This document shows positions 1 through 7,930 of a DNA stretch of 18,397 nucleotides, in pieces; position 1 is the first letter of the stretch; every line of letters begins with the position of its first letter. Below the pieces are notes generated by a model. The model had not been told where the DNA came from. It searched no databases and saw nothing but the letters and a program-made list of their open reading frames with translations. Made by a program: the position numbers and the translations under genes. Source of the stretch: Gryganskiella cystojenkinii (Eukaryota; Mortierellomycota; Mortierellomycetes; Mortierellales; Mortierellaceae); assembly GCA_015852425.1 (NCBI GenBank), contig JAAAIG010000772.1, positions 1-18,397 of the forward strand. Reading direction: 5' to 3'.

Positions 1-1
1 T

Positions 2-1666
2 CAGGCGCTGTCTGAGGCACTCAAGACCAACAAGACTCTGAGCTCTTTGAACTTGAGTCGGAACGCGATCGGACCCAACGGAGCTCGGGCACTGTCTGAG
101 GCACTCAACACCAACATGACTCTAACCACATTGAACTTGATTCACAACTCGATTGGAGACAGTGGAGCCCAGGCGTTGTCTGAAGCACTCAAGACCAACT
201 CATCTCTGACCACTTTGGACTTGGGGAACAACTCGATCGAAGCCATTGGAGCTCAGGCGTTGTCTGACGCGCTCAAGAGCAACAGGACTCTAAGCTCTTT
301 GAACTTGGGGTACAACTCAATCGGAGGCATTGGAGCACAGGCGCTGTCGGACGCACTCAAGACTAACTCGACACTGACGACTTTACACTTGGGGAGGAAC
401 TCGATCGCAAACACTGGAGCTCAGGCGCTATCTGAAGCGCTCAAGACCAACTCAACCCTGGCTACTTTGGACTTGGGAGATAACTCGATCGGAGGCATTG
501 GAGCGCAGGCGCTGTCCGAGGCACTCAAGACTAAGATGACTCTGACACATTTGGACTTGGGGAACAACTCGATCGGAGACAATGGAGCTCAGGCGCTGTC
601 CGAGGCGCTCAAGACCAACAAGACTCTGACTACGTTAGAGATATGGAGCAACTCGATCGGAGACAAGGGAGCTCAGGTGCTCTCCGAGGCGCTCAAGACC
701 AACAAGACTCTGAACTCTTTGAACTTGGGGACCAACTCGATCGGAGACAATGGAGCTGAGGCGCTGTCCGAGGCGCTCAAGACCAACTCAACCCTGGCTA
801 CTTTGAGCTTGAGCTACAACTCGATCGGAGGCATTGGAGGACAGGCGCTATCAGAGGCACTCAAGACTAACTCGACCCTGACCACTTTCAACTTGAAGAT
901 GAACTCGATCGGAGATACTGGAGCTCAGGCACTGTCTGAGGCACTCAAGACCAACCAGACCCTCACTTCCTTGTACCTGAGAGACAACTCGATCGAAGGC
1001 ATCGGAGGTCAGGCGCTGTCGGAGGCACTCAAGACCAACAAGACCCTCGCTGTTTTGGACCTGAGAGACGACTCGATCGGAGACATTGGAGCCCAAGTGC
1101 TGTCAGATGCGCTCAAAACCAACAAGACACTCACTGAATTGGACCTGAGAGACAACTCGATCGGAGGCATTGGAGCCCAGATGCTTTTTGAGGCACTTAA
1201 GATTAACTCAGCCCTGACCACTTTAACCTTGGGGAGGAACTCGATCGATAACACTGGAGCTCAAGCACTGTCGGAGGCACTCAAGACCAACAGGACTCTC
1301 GCTGATTTGGACCTGAGAGACAACTCAATCGGGGGCATTGGAGCGCAGGCGCTTTCTGAGGCACTCAAGACCAACAAGACTCTGACAGATTTGGACTTGA
1401 GTAACAACTCGATCGAAGACAGCGGAGCTCAGGCGCTATCGGAGGCACTCAAGTCCAACAAGGCCCTCATTTTTTTGCGCCTGAGAAGCAACTCGATCGG
1501 AGACATTGGAGCTCAAGCGCTGTCAGAGGCACTCAAGACCAACAAGACTCTCACTGCTTTGGAGTTGGGTGGCAACTTGATGTCAGCCATTGGCGTTCAG
1601 GCGATACATCAGGTGTCGCAGACCATAAGGTGTCAAATACAGTGCAAACAATATTGGGAGCGATGA
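2..1666 (+). CDS. LRR protein of ribonuclease-inhibitor type, 5' end outside window
   Basis: The reading frame is open from base 2 to a TGA at 1664-1666, with no ATG near the left edge, so the gene begins upstream of the window. The visible part is about 554 residues and almost wholly tandem 28-residue leucine-rich repeats. A typical unit reads NSIGDxGAQALSEALKTNKT followed by LTxLDLxx. Eighteen complete units run from 62 to 1573, with part of another before them. After unit 18 the pattern decays into a short tail (RCQIQCKQYWER) with no recognisable capping domain. Repeats of this kind, like those of RNH1 and NLRC proteins, build a curved solenoid that binds other proteins. Large families of such genes are known from Mortierella-like fungi, mostly without an assigned role. 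No intron is visible. Any N-terminal domain (F-box, NACHT, kinase or other) would lie outside the window, so the partner and function cannot be stated. Confidence 0.9.
   Translation, partial: QALSEALKTNKTLSSLNLSRNAIGPNGARALSEALNTNMTLTTLNLIHNSIGDSGAQALSEALKTNSSLTTLDLGNNSIEAIGAQALSDALKSNRTLSSLNLGYNSIGGIGAQALSDALKTNSTLTTLHLGRNSIANTGAQALSEALKTNSTLATLDLGDNSIGGIGAQALSEALKTKMTLTHLDLGNNSIGDNGAQALSEALKTNKTLTTLEIWSNSIGDKGAQVLSEALKTNKTLNSLNLGTNSIGDNGAEALSEALKTNSTLATLSLSYNSIGGIGGQALSEALKTNSTLTTFNLKMNSIGDTGAQALSEALKTNQTLTSLYLRDNSIEGIGGQALSEALKTNKTLAVLDLRDDSIGDIGAQVLSDALKTNKTLTELDLRDNSIGGIGAQMLFEALKINSALTTLTLGRNSIDNTGAQALSEALKTNRTLADLDLRDNSIGGIGAQALSEALKTNKTLTDLDLSNNSIEDSGAQALSEALKSNKALIFLRLRSNSIGDIGAQALSEALKTNKTLTALELGGNLMSAIGVQAIHQVSQTIRCQIQCKQYWER
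62..1573 (+). repeat. 18 tandem 84-bp LRR-coding units
   Basis: The units start at 62 and every 84 bases thereafter, with no length variation, so reading frame and repeat register coincide. Most units carry CTCGATCG at the Asn-Ser-Ile-Gly junction. Units 4-6 (from 314) and 14-16 (from 1154) share the same pattern of variable residues exactly ten units (840 bases) apart. Periodicity of this kind also produces long open frames on the opposite strand, which are not genes. Confidence 0.95.
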
Positions 1667-1858
1667 AGTTACCATGTATTATTAAACAATTGATGGCAGA
1701 GTCACCACTTTTGTGGGGGACAACATGAGAATACTCTCGGCTGTACATATCTTTTTGTTTGGAACGCTCTCCCTTAGGTATATGTTTATGGTTGTCGCTG
1801 GTTGCAAGATGGTCTGTCAACATCATCGTCATATATAATGATCTAGGCGCGAGGGACC

Positions 1859-1884
1859 CTAGTGGCCGAGTTCTTTTCCACTAG
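1859..1884. repeat. Small inverted repeat (7-bp stem, 12-base loop)
   Basis: CTAGTGG at 1859-1865 is matched by CCACTAG at 1878-1884. The arms are perfect but short. It lies about 190 bases past the LRR stop codon and has no clear role; chance is a fair explanation. Confidence 0.4.
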
Positions 1885-2005
1885 GATACTCTCAAAAGGC
1901 AGAACTGTTCGCATCACGGGCATACCGATAGGAGGAAGAAAGAATAAAGCGAGTATGAGCACTGTTAGTTGACTCAGCTTCGATAGGGCTCCGTGATAAA
2001 AGCAG

Positions 2006-2359
2006 ATGTCCCGCAATCTAATCAACCGTTACATAGCCACAGGTGATGAGGTGATCAAGGACTTCGGCCTTAAAATCGCCGTTACTGGTCGAGGCAGATA
2101 CGTCAAATTGACAAAATGGGGGACGGAATACCTTGCACTGGAATTCAACAAAACAAAACTTATCAGTCGTTTTGTGGCTCTTCGTCTCTGTCCAAATGAA
2201 GTCTTCGTCAGCATTCTCTTACCCAACTACCAGCAACGTCCCTTAGGTTTGCCTGGGAAGGCCTCCCACTTCTCACCCCCGGACCTTGCTGCAGATCTTC
2301 TGGACCGTGGCCCGAGGTGGAAGTGCCGGCAGAGAGGGGGAAGGGAACTGATGAACTAG
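2006..2359 (+). CDS. Unidentified small ORF, 117 aa, doubtful gene
   Basis: An ATG-initiated frame of 117 codons ends in TAG. The first 75 or so residues look protein-like, mixing charged and hydrophobic residues (for example KLTKWGTEYLALEFNK), while the last 35 are Pro/Arg/Gly-rich and look like read-through of non-coding DNA. The ATG directly follows AAAGCAG, so it could instead be an internal exon. I recognise no family. The opposite strand is also open for 65 codons across part of it. It could be a small gene, an exon of a decayed gene, or chance. Confidence 0.2.
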   Translation: MSRNLINRYIATGDEVIKDFGLKIAVTGRGRYVKLTKWGTEYLALEFNKTKLISRFVALRLCPNEVFVSILLPNYQQRPLGLPGKASHFSPPDLAADLLDRGPRWKCRQRGGRELMN

Positions 2360-3589
2360 ACATGAGTGGAGAAGGAGGAGGAGGAGAAGTCGACGAGTCT
2401 GAGGATAGCCCCATGCCCTTGACGGTGTCGGACTGTTTTTCTTGACAAACGAAGCGACCGTGATGTGGGAAGCGGATAAGAAAAGGGTGACAGTGAAAGG
2501 GTGAATGGAGTAAGGAGAGAAGTGAATGAAAACAAAGAGAGGGAAAGGCCAATGCAGGGATTGACTGTCATGCTCTACCCCAAATCGAGTTCATTTCTCT
2601 GATCAAGACCAAATTCCGACGACACTCTGATTGTCAAGAGACGACGAGCAGATTTAAATAGGTATGTGAGAGTAAAGAAGCACTGGTTAGGGTGAACAAG
2701 GAGTGAGCGGACAAAAGAAACTAGACCAGCTGAATAAGCTACTACAGACTGAGGACGAGAGGAGGGGCTTTCGGAACAGGATACTGTTTAGATAGGACAG
2801 GGCTATGCTGAGGCGGAAGCAGGTGCCGGAAGTAAGGCAGGGCAAGACAGCGGTTTGAAGAGTAAGCGTCGTTGCTCGGAAACAACATCAGAGGGCTGAC
2901 GACTGTTGCCAAGAACTAGGGCGGCGTCGGTTTCCAAATCCAAGGAGAGCGGGATTCAGTTCCGAATGTCGAGTCTTTAAGTGGTGCCAAGGCAAGGGGC
3001 GGGGTCAGTAGAAAATCCTAGAGTGTATCGTGACAATCTTCTCCTTATAGAGAACCCTTCCGGTTCGATGGTGAGGGACTCGGACACTGACAGCACTAGG
3101 CGTGATAGGCCGCAACGTTCTTAGGCGCGCGTTCCTGATTCTCAGCGGGATACACTCAGGTCATCATAGCCTTTAAATTTGACCAAATACTCGAGCTTCC
3201 TTGTCGCGGATTCGAGAGTATACTATTCCTTCGAAGACGTATTCTTCTTTGCCATCCATCTCAATAAGAGGGGATGGCGGTCGTTTTTGTCCTTTAGTCG
3301 TGTTGGACTTTGCAGTATGGCGAATGTCTGCATGCTGTACGATGTAAACAACTCAGAGGATTGCTACTAAAGAACCCAAAAATAGGGTTGAGAGGGTCCT
3401 TCAAGCCTCTACGACTCGTATTGCCCCGTTTTTTGTTCAGCCGTAATACCCTTTGATGCATAACCTTGCCCTCGCTCACGTGCATTCTATAACGCAAGCA
3501 GAGAATGGACTCCTTGAACAACCCAAAAAAACCGCAATACCACCATGGATGGGGAGGGGGGAGGGGTTGCAATTATTTCTATCCGTTAA

Positions 3590-3595
3590 TTTATT
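3590..3595 (-). terminator. Candidate poly(A) signal AATAAA of the ligase gene
   Basis: On the minus strand the stop codon TAA (3598-3596) is followed at once by AATAAA (3595-3590). If used, it implies a very short 3' untranslated region. The next minus-strand bases also contain AATAAT a few bases on, so either could serve. Confidence 0.3.
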
Positions 3596-6225
3596 TTACA
3601 CAGAAAAGTTTCCAAGGAGTTCAGGGACCGTGACCTCACCGCTGTTGATCTTCTCAATCATCTTGACCATATCATAGTTGATCTTGTCCGACACAACCGA
3701 GTCCTGCTTGTAGTCGGGATGGTTTTGAACAAAACCACGCATCCACGTAGCTGCGGTCATCAACGTGCCGTTCGCACGTCTCTTGATCAACTCCAAATAC
3801 TTGCTGATCTCACAACGGGTCTCGATATCAATGTTGAGCGTGTTTAGATAGTTGTTGACCAGACCCAACAGTCCTGGGAATCCCTTGGCAGCGTTTCCGT
3901 TGATGATCTCGTCAATCGTCATCAACTCGTACTCGTCAGAACGATCCAAACCGGCCGACAAAAAGTTGGCAGAAGAGTTGTTCTGGTGAGCGGCCACCTT
4001 GGGCAAGGTCGCGTGCGAGAGCTTGGGTGAACCCGATGGTGTACCAGCCGCAGGAGTTCCGGGACGGGACTGGGGGAAGATGGACTTGCGGAAATGAAAC
4101 TTCTCTTCCAGGACAGCGTTCCTGTGCTGAGCAACCTTCATGTTTTCGTCAACCTTCGAGATTGGAATGTAAAAATTGGTGTTGAAGCTCAGGACCGCAC
4201 GTGTGACGAGGACAATGAAGATGGCAAAGGCCGCGTTCTCGAAATCCGTCAACTGAATCTCCATACTCCTGAACTCGACTCTCCAACCAATGGGGCTCGT
4301 CTTGGAGGGTGGGGGCTTGAAACGCATCGTCTGCCAGTTGGTACTCTGAAGGTTCTCAAAGTGGTCTGTGGTCTCGTTGTCATCGACGTTCAACAACTCT
4401 TCGAAAATAACGAGGGGGTCACGGATAAAGAGATGAGCAATGTGGCGGGCCAACAGGTTATCGATCCCGTTATCAGTCAACTTTTTGTAGACTTCCTCAT
4501 TGATGACTAGGGGTATATCGTTGTACTCTGGTTTGTTCTGGGGATCATTTGAGATGTAGGAGTCGATCGAGTCATAGCGCGATTTCGGGATTCTGTACCG
4601 ACTGTCCTTCAGTGGCTAAAATTGTGCAGAAATGGTGTCATTTGACGATAAGTTTTGCCGTTTTCACTTTTTTTCAGATCACAAAATTTTTTGTTCAGGG
4701 AGCAATGCCCCTGATCCCCGCATTTCTTCCCACCATCTCGAAATTTGCACGCAAAGTGGTGACAAACAAACAAAAAAAAATTGTGATGTGGCTATTTACC
4801 TTGAGACCACGCTCTTCAGGTGTCCTGTCATCGACAGATTGAGCAATCACATTCCATCTGCAATCGACATCACTCATATATCCACGGTAGATAGGAGCGG
4901 CAGCAGTTAACGCGAGCATAATAGGTCCCAATGGCGCCATCTGATCATAGATCTTACGAGCTTCATCCACATTGACGGCCTGGAAGGTGATCTGGAGACA
5001 GCAGCATCCCATGCCAAAGGCCATGGCGTCCATGTAGATGTGATCGGGCAAAGCCGCGCCTTCCTCGATCGCATTCTTATCCTCGGGGTAGTCGTGGTAA
5101 GTGGGGATAGTGGGGTCGATAAAAGGCTTGGGTGTGTTCTTGTCGTGGAAGATGGGGACATTGATTGCGACTTTGGATCCACGGCGTCTGCGAATGTTGG
5201 CCGTCAAGGTTCTAAAAAATAGAGAACAAAAGAATGGTTAGTTTAACAGCCCACGAATACAAAAGATGGACTCGATGTTGCTAGTTGATTGCTTATCAGA
5301 ACTGCATGAAGAACGAAGCTGACATACGGGAAACGGATGTGAGGGTTGATGATGTCGTCAGGGATGAACAGACTGCGAGCAGCGGGTCCATGAGGATCGT
5401 GGTGAGGCACAAGTCCCTCGCCAGCACATCCAAGACGAGGGTAAGACGTCAAAGTAATAGGGGCCTCATTGGGCTTCATAAAGCGAATAGCCTGTTCACG
5501 CCTAGATGATCAAAGTGATCCAAATGGAGAAAGACATGGATTTAACATCCTGATCAGTGACTGGTCAAAGTAAACCGCTCCTTTGATGCTATCGATCGAT
5601 AGCATCCCGGAGAATGAAAAAATAGAAAAAGGTTGGAGAAGTCAGTCGTACCTGAGTTTCATGTTGCGCTCGACTGCAAGTAGATCGCGGGGGCTTCCCA
5701 TGTAGGGCGCACCAGGTGTGCCTTCCAGCATGTAGCGACCGTACTCGGGATGCCATGTAGCGGCGAACAGACCCCTGATAGAGTGTTATGAAAGAAGAGA
5801 TGGTCGCGAGAAAGCGCGTAAAAGAAAGTATCAAAGAAGTGAGATCGGGTCAGTATTGACGGTGATGATGACGACGATGATGATTTGTTCCAGGATGACT
5901 TGGGACACATCTCACAGGGAAAGTACGAATTCAATTGAATATAAACTTACTTCTTTGCAGGGTCTTTACTTGCTTCTTCCTCTTCCTTGGCCAGATGCTC
6001 AAGAATCTCCCAGACGCGCAGACTGAGCTTGGCCTTCTGGTTCTCGTCGTCGTAGCTGACGACCATGTATTCGATCTCATCGCCCCAGAGGAGACAGTCC
6101 TTCTGCAGGTCCTTGGTGGCCTCCCAGAGGTTCAAGAACTGGATGATTCCGTGGGTGCGGACGTGGTCCGAGTACTTCTTGGCCTCGTCCCAGTGCATGG
6201 GGGTTCCGAGCGACAGCAGACCCAT
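3596..6225 (-). CDS. GSH1: Glutamate-cysteine ligase catalytic subunit (gamma-glutamylcysteine synthetase)
   Basis: Catalyses ATP-dependent joining of L-glutamate and L-cysteine, the first and rate-limiting step of cytosolic glutathione synthesis. Five exons on the minus strand: 6225-5951, 5774-5652, 5501-5328, 5211-4800 and 4615-3596. All introns are GT-AG with phases that match, giving 667 aa, in line with eukaryotic enzymes (637 in human, 678 in yeast). The N-terminus MGLLSLGTP is the family's conserved start and fixes the ATG. Other family blocks are WGDEIEYM (47-54), [14 protein letters not shown] (100-113), [13 protein letters not shown] at the start of exon 4, SRYDSIDSY (340-348), LFIRDP (390-395), [13 protein letters not shown] (419-431) and WRVEFR (439-444). 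A Pro/Ser/Gly-rich stretch ([14 protein letters not shown]) marks a variable surface insert in the C-terminal third. All expected catalytic blocks appear intact. Intron 2 carries a 22-base palindrome, and the promoter has a Yap1-like site. Confidence 0.96.
5585..5606. repeat. 22-bp perfect palindrome in ligase intron 2
   Basis: The half-site GATGCTATCGA (5585-5595) is followed directly by its exact reverse complement, with no spacer and no mismatch. It lies inside the second intron (5651-5502) of the glutamate-cysteine ligase gene. The next base pair outward (5584/5607) does not match, so 22 bases is its full extent. Confidence 0.9.
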
Positions 6226-6453
6226 TGTGAGGTAATGTGTTTAAAGCAGAGGGTGGTTCGAGAGAGAGATAGAGGGATACGCAGGCAAGGAAGTGCTCGT
6301 CGAGCAGGGAGGAACCACTTTTGTAAAAGGGGGAGAAGGAGGGAAGTGAAATGGAGGTGAAGCGTGGGGAAATGAAAGAAAAAAAGAAAGGCGATCAAAC
6401 TGAGTGAGTCGAACGATTGTGGTGGAAACGCACTGTGCACCCTTAAGAACAAA

Positions 6454-6460
6454 TTACTAA
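6454..6460. promoter_or_regulatory. Yap1-type response element TTACTAA upstream of the ligase gene
   Basis: The 7-mer TTACTAA lies about 230 bases upstream of the glutamate-cysteine ligase ATG. It matches the classic binding site of Yap1/Pap1 bZIP factors, which induce glutathione-synthesis genes under oxidative or metal stress in yeasts. A 7-mer arises by chance often enough that position is the main support. Confidence 0.4.
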
Positions 6461-7219
6461 TTCGATTTTTGGAATTGACTCGCCGACTCGAATCGATCCC
6501 ATCTCGAGCTCACGACGGCGCACTTCCTCTGTAGAGTTCTTGGCTCTCTCACGGTGATTGGAAAATAACCTTCATACAAACAGGACTCGCAACAACTACG
6601 TACTCCCACGCACACACACTGCCCAACCTTCCGTGCCTGTGTTGCCTTTTTGTCCCGTCCACATTAGAGTGAAACCTTGTGGCCGCTTTGATTATGAATC
6701 AAAAAGAAGGGAGCCGTCATTATTTTCTCCGAGTTGCTACCACAGCTTCCAGCCTCACACACACGCGTCTCTATCCAGGCTCGGATTGCACCTCTCCACC
6801 ACCCTCCACTACCAATTTTTTTTCTTTCTATTTTTGTAGCATTGCCACCGCCGTCTTTTACCAACATTGATCAATTCTTAAAAAAATGAAAAAAAAAGTA
6901 AATCGCTTTCAAAGTTTTTTTGTCGCCACTTGTCGTCAACGCCACATAGCGCAGTTGCATGTGTTCATAAGATCAAGGAAGCGGTGATATTTTATTCATT
7001 CTGAATATGCTGCAAGCACCAACTCTAACTAACGGTGGCAAGATTGTCCGTCATCCCCTCCCCCTTCTTTTTCTTTGCATCCTTAGGAGCATGAAATTGC
7101 ACGACTACTGTATCGCATGATCTAGGGAGGGATGGGAGAGCCGGTGGTGGTGCGCGACTGTTCCTACAACAATCGCCGATATCATCCAAAATATTTGATG
7201 CAGTCCTTCACCCCTCGCG

Positions 7220-7771
7220 TTGTTTGACATATTATTCCATCTAGGCAGCCAGGATAAGAAAATAGTGCGCAGAACACGGCGTGTAGAAGGAAAACTGGAC
7301 CACGATCCCTTAGATGGCTACTCTGATATTCCGAGGGAAAACAACAAAAAAATTGAAATTCAGTCTGGATTATCGGGTTTGGACGATGGGACACAGCCCT
7401 GGCACGTTTTTCTGTATTCTTCCCTTGTTCTTTTCTTCTTTTCTCTTTGTGCCACCTTCATTTTGTTGGTGGAAATAAGAGAACGGCAAAAACTCCAAGA
7501 GTCCAAGACTTTTGGTCAAAGCGTGAACCCCTCCCCCCCCCTTCCTGGTGAGAGCATTCTGGTCACTTTCATCCCTCTGGGCTGGGGAGTAGGGGAGCTT
7601 GACAAGGCAATAAAGATGAGGGCTCTTCGTTTGAGATATTTTTTCTTACCGCTTCCATGTATTCTTTTTGCTAATGGAACTGGGAACCTTTCTGAAAGAA
7701 AAGAAGCTCAGCAAGAGAGGGAATTTGAAGGGTTCAGAAAAAAAAAGACACCAAAAAAAAACAAAGAATGA
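7220..7771 (+). other. Long ATG-poor open frame in promoter region, probably not a gene
   Basis: The frame stays open for 184 codons, which is long for non-coding DNA, but the first codon is TTG and the first internal ATG comes only about 130 codons in. It includes one hydrophobic stretch (about VFLYSSLVLFFFSLCATFIL) arising from T-rich DNA and Lys runs arising from A-runs. No family is recognised. It could be an exon of an unannotated transcript or, more likely, chance. Confidence 0.15.
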
Positions 7772-7930
7772 TGTAGTCCATTTCAAAGTCCCTGGCTCAA
7801 CTTGCATCAATTTTTTTTTTCTGTGCTTTGCCGGGCTTGCGAGATTCATCTTTTTCTTTTTTCATTTCTCATTCATTTCTCTCATCCTTTATTGACCCAC
7901 TCCTCCATATACCCTATTATTTATCCAAAC

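Larger units (their letters stand above)
1667..3595. other. Intergenic region, about 1.9 kb, no identified gene
   Basis: This stretch separates the LRR gene from the 3' end of the glutamate-cysteine ligase gene. Its open frames are short, mutually overlapping and unlike any family I recognise. It holds a small hairpin (1859-1884) and the 2006-2359 ORF described separately. On the minus strand about 2400-2570 is pyrimidine-rich and ends in ATG codons of a Ser/Pro-rich frame; this resembles the promoter style of neighbouring genes, but no continuation with convincing coding character follows. Base composition looks similar to that of neighbouring genes. Decayed gene or transposon remnants cannot be excluded. 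Confidence 0.6.
6226..7930. other. Divergent promoter region between ligase and annexin genes, 1.7 kb
   Basis: The two flanking genes are transcribed away from each other, so this stretch must hold both promoters. It contains purine-rich sequence just upstream of the ligase ATG (pyrimidine-rich on the coding strand), a TTACTAA motif, CA-rich runs around 6610 and 6755, many A or T runs, and a strongly T/C-rich tract at about 7840-7930 leading to the annexin ATG. One long frame (7220-7771) lacks an early ATG and is treated as doubtful. I see no RNA gene or mobile element. Confidence 0.7.

Noticed and set aside
851..1254. Minus-strand open frames of about 81 codons inside the LRR array
   Set aside because: They are produced by the 84-base periodicity and simply repeat the antisense of the LRR units; no start context or family.
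2208..2571. Minus-strand Ser/Pro/Leu-rich frames that look like the start of a gene behind a pyrimidine-rich promoter
   Set aside because: Two frames overlap over the same C/T-rich DNA, composition is low-complexity, and no downstream exon with coding character could be joined.
4094..4510. Plus-strand 138-codon frame
   Set aside because: It lies wholly antisense to exon 5 of glutamate-cysteine ligase, whose protein match is unambiguous.
5935..6360. Plus-strand 141-codon frame with a hydrophobic start
   Set aside because: Mostly antisense to ligase exon 1; the rest is promoter DNA.
6763..6768. ACGCGT in the ligase/annexin promoter as a second cell-cycle box
   Set aside because: It lies in a CA-rich run, is far from both ATGs, and neither gene is a known G1/S target; chance is expected for a 6-mer.
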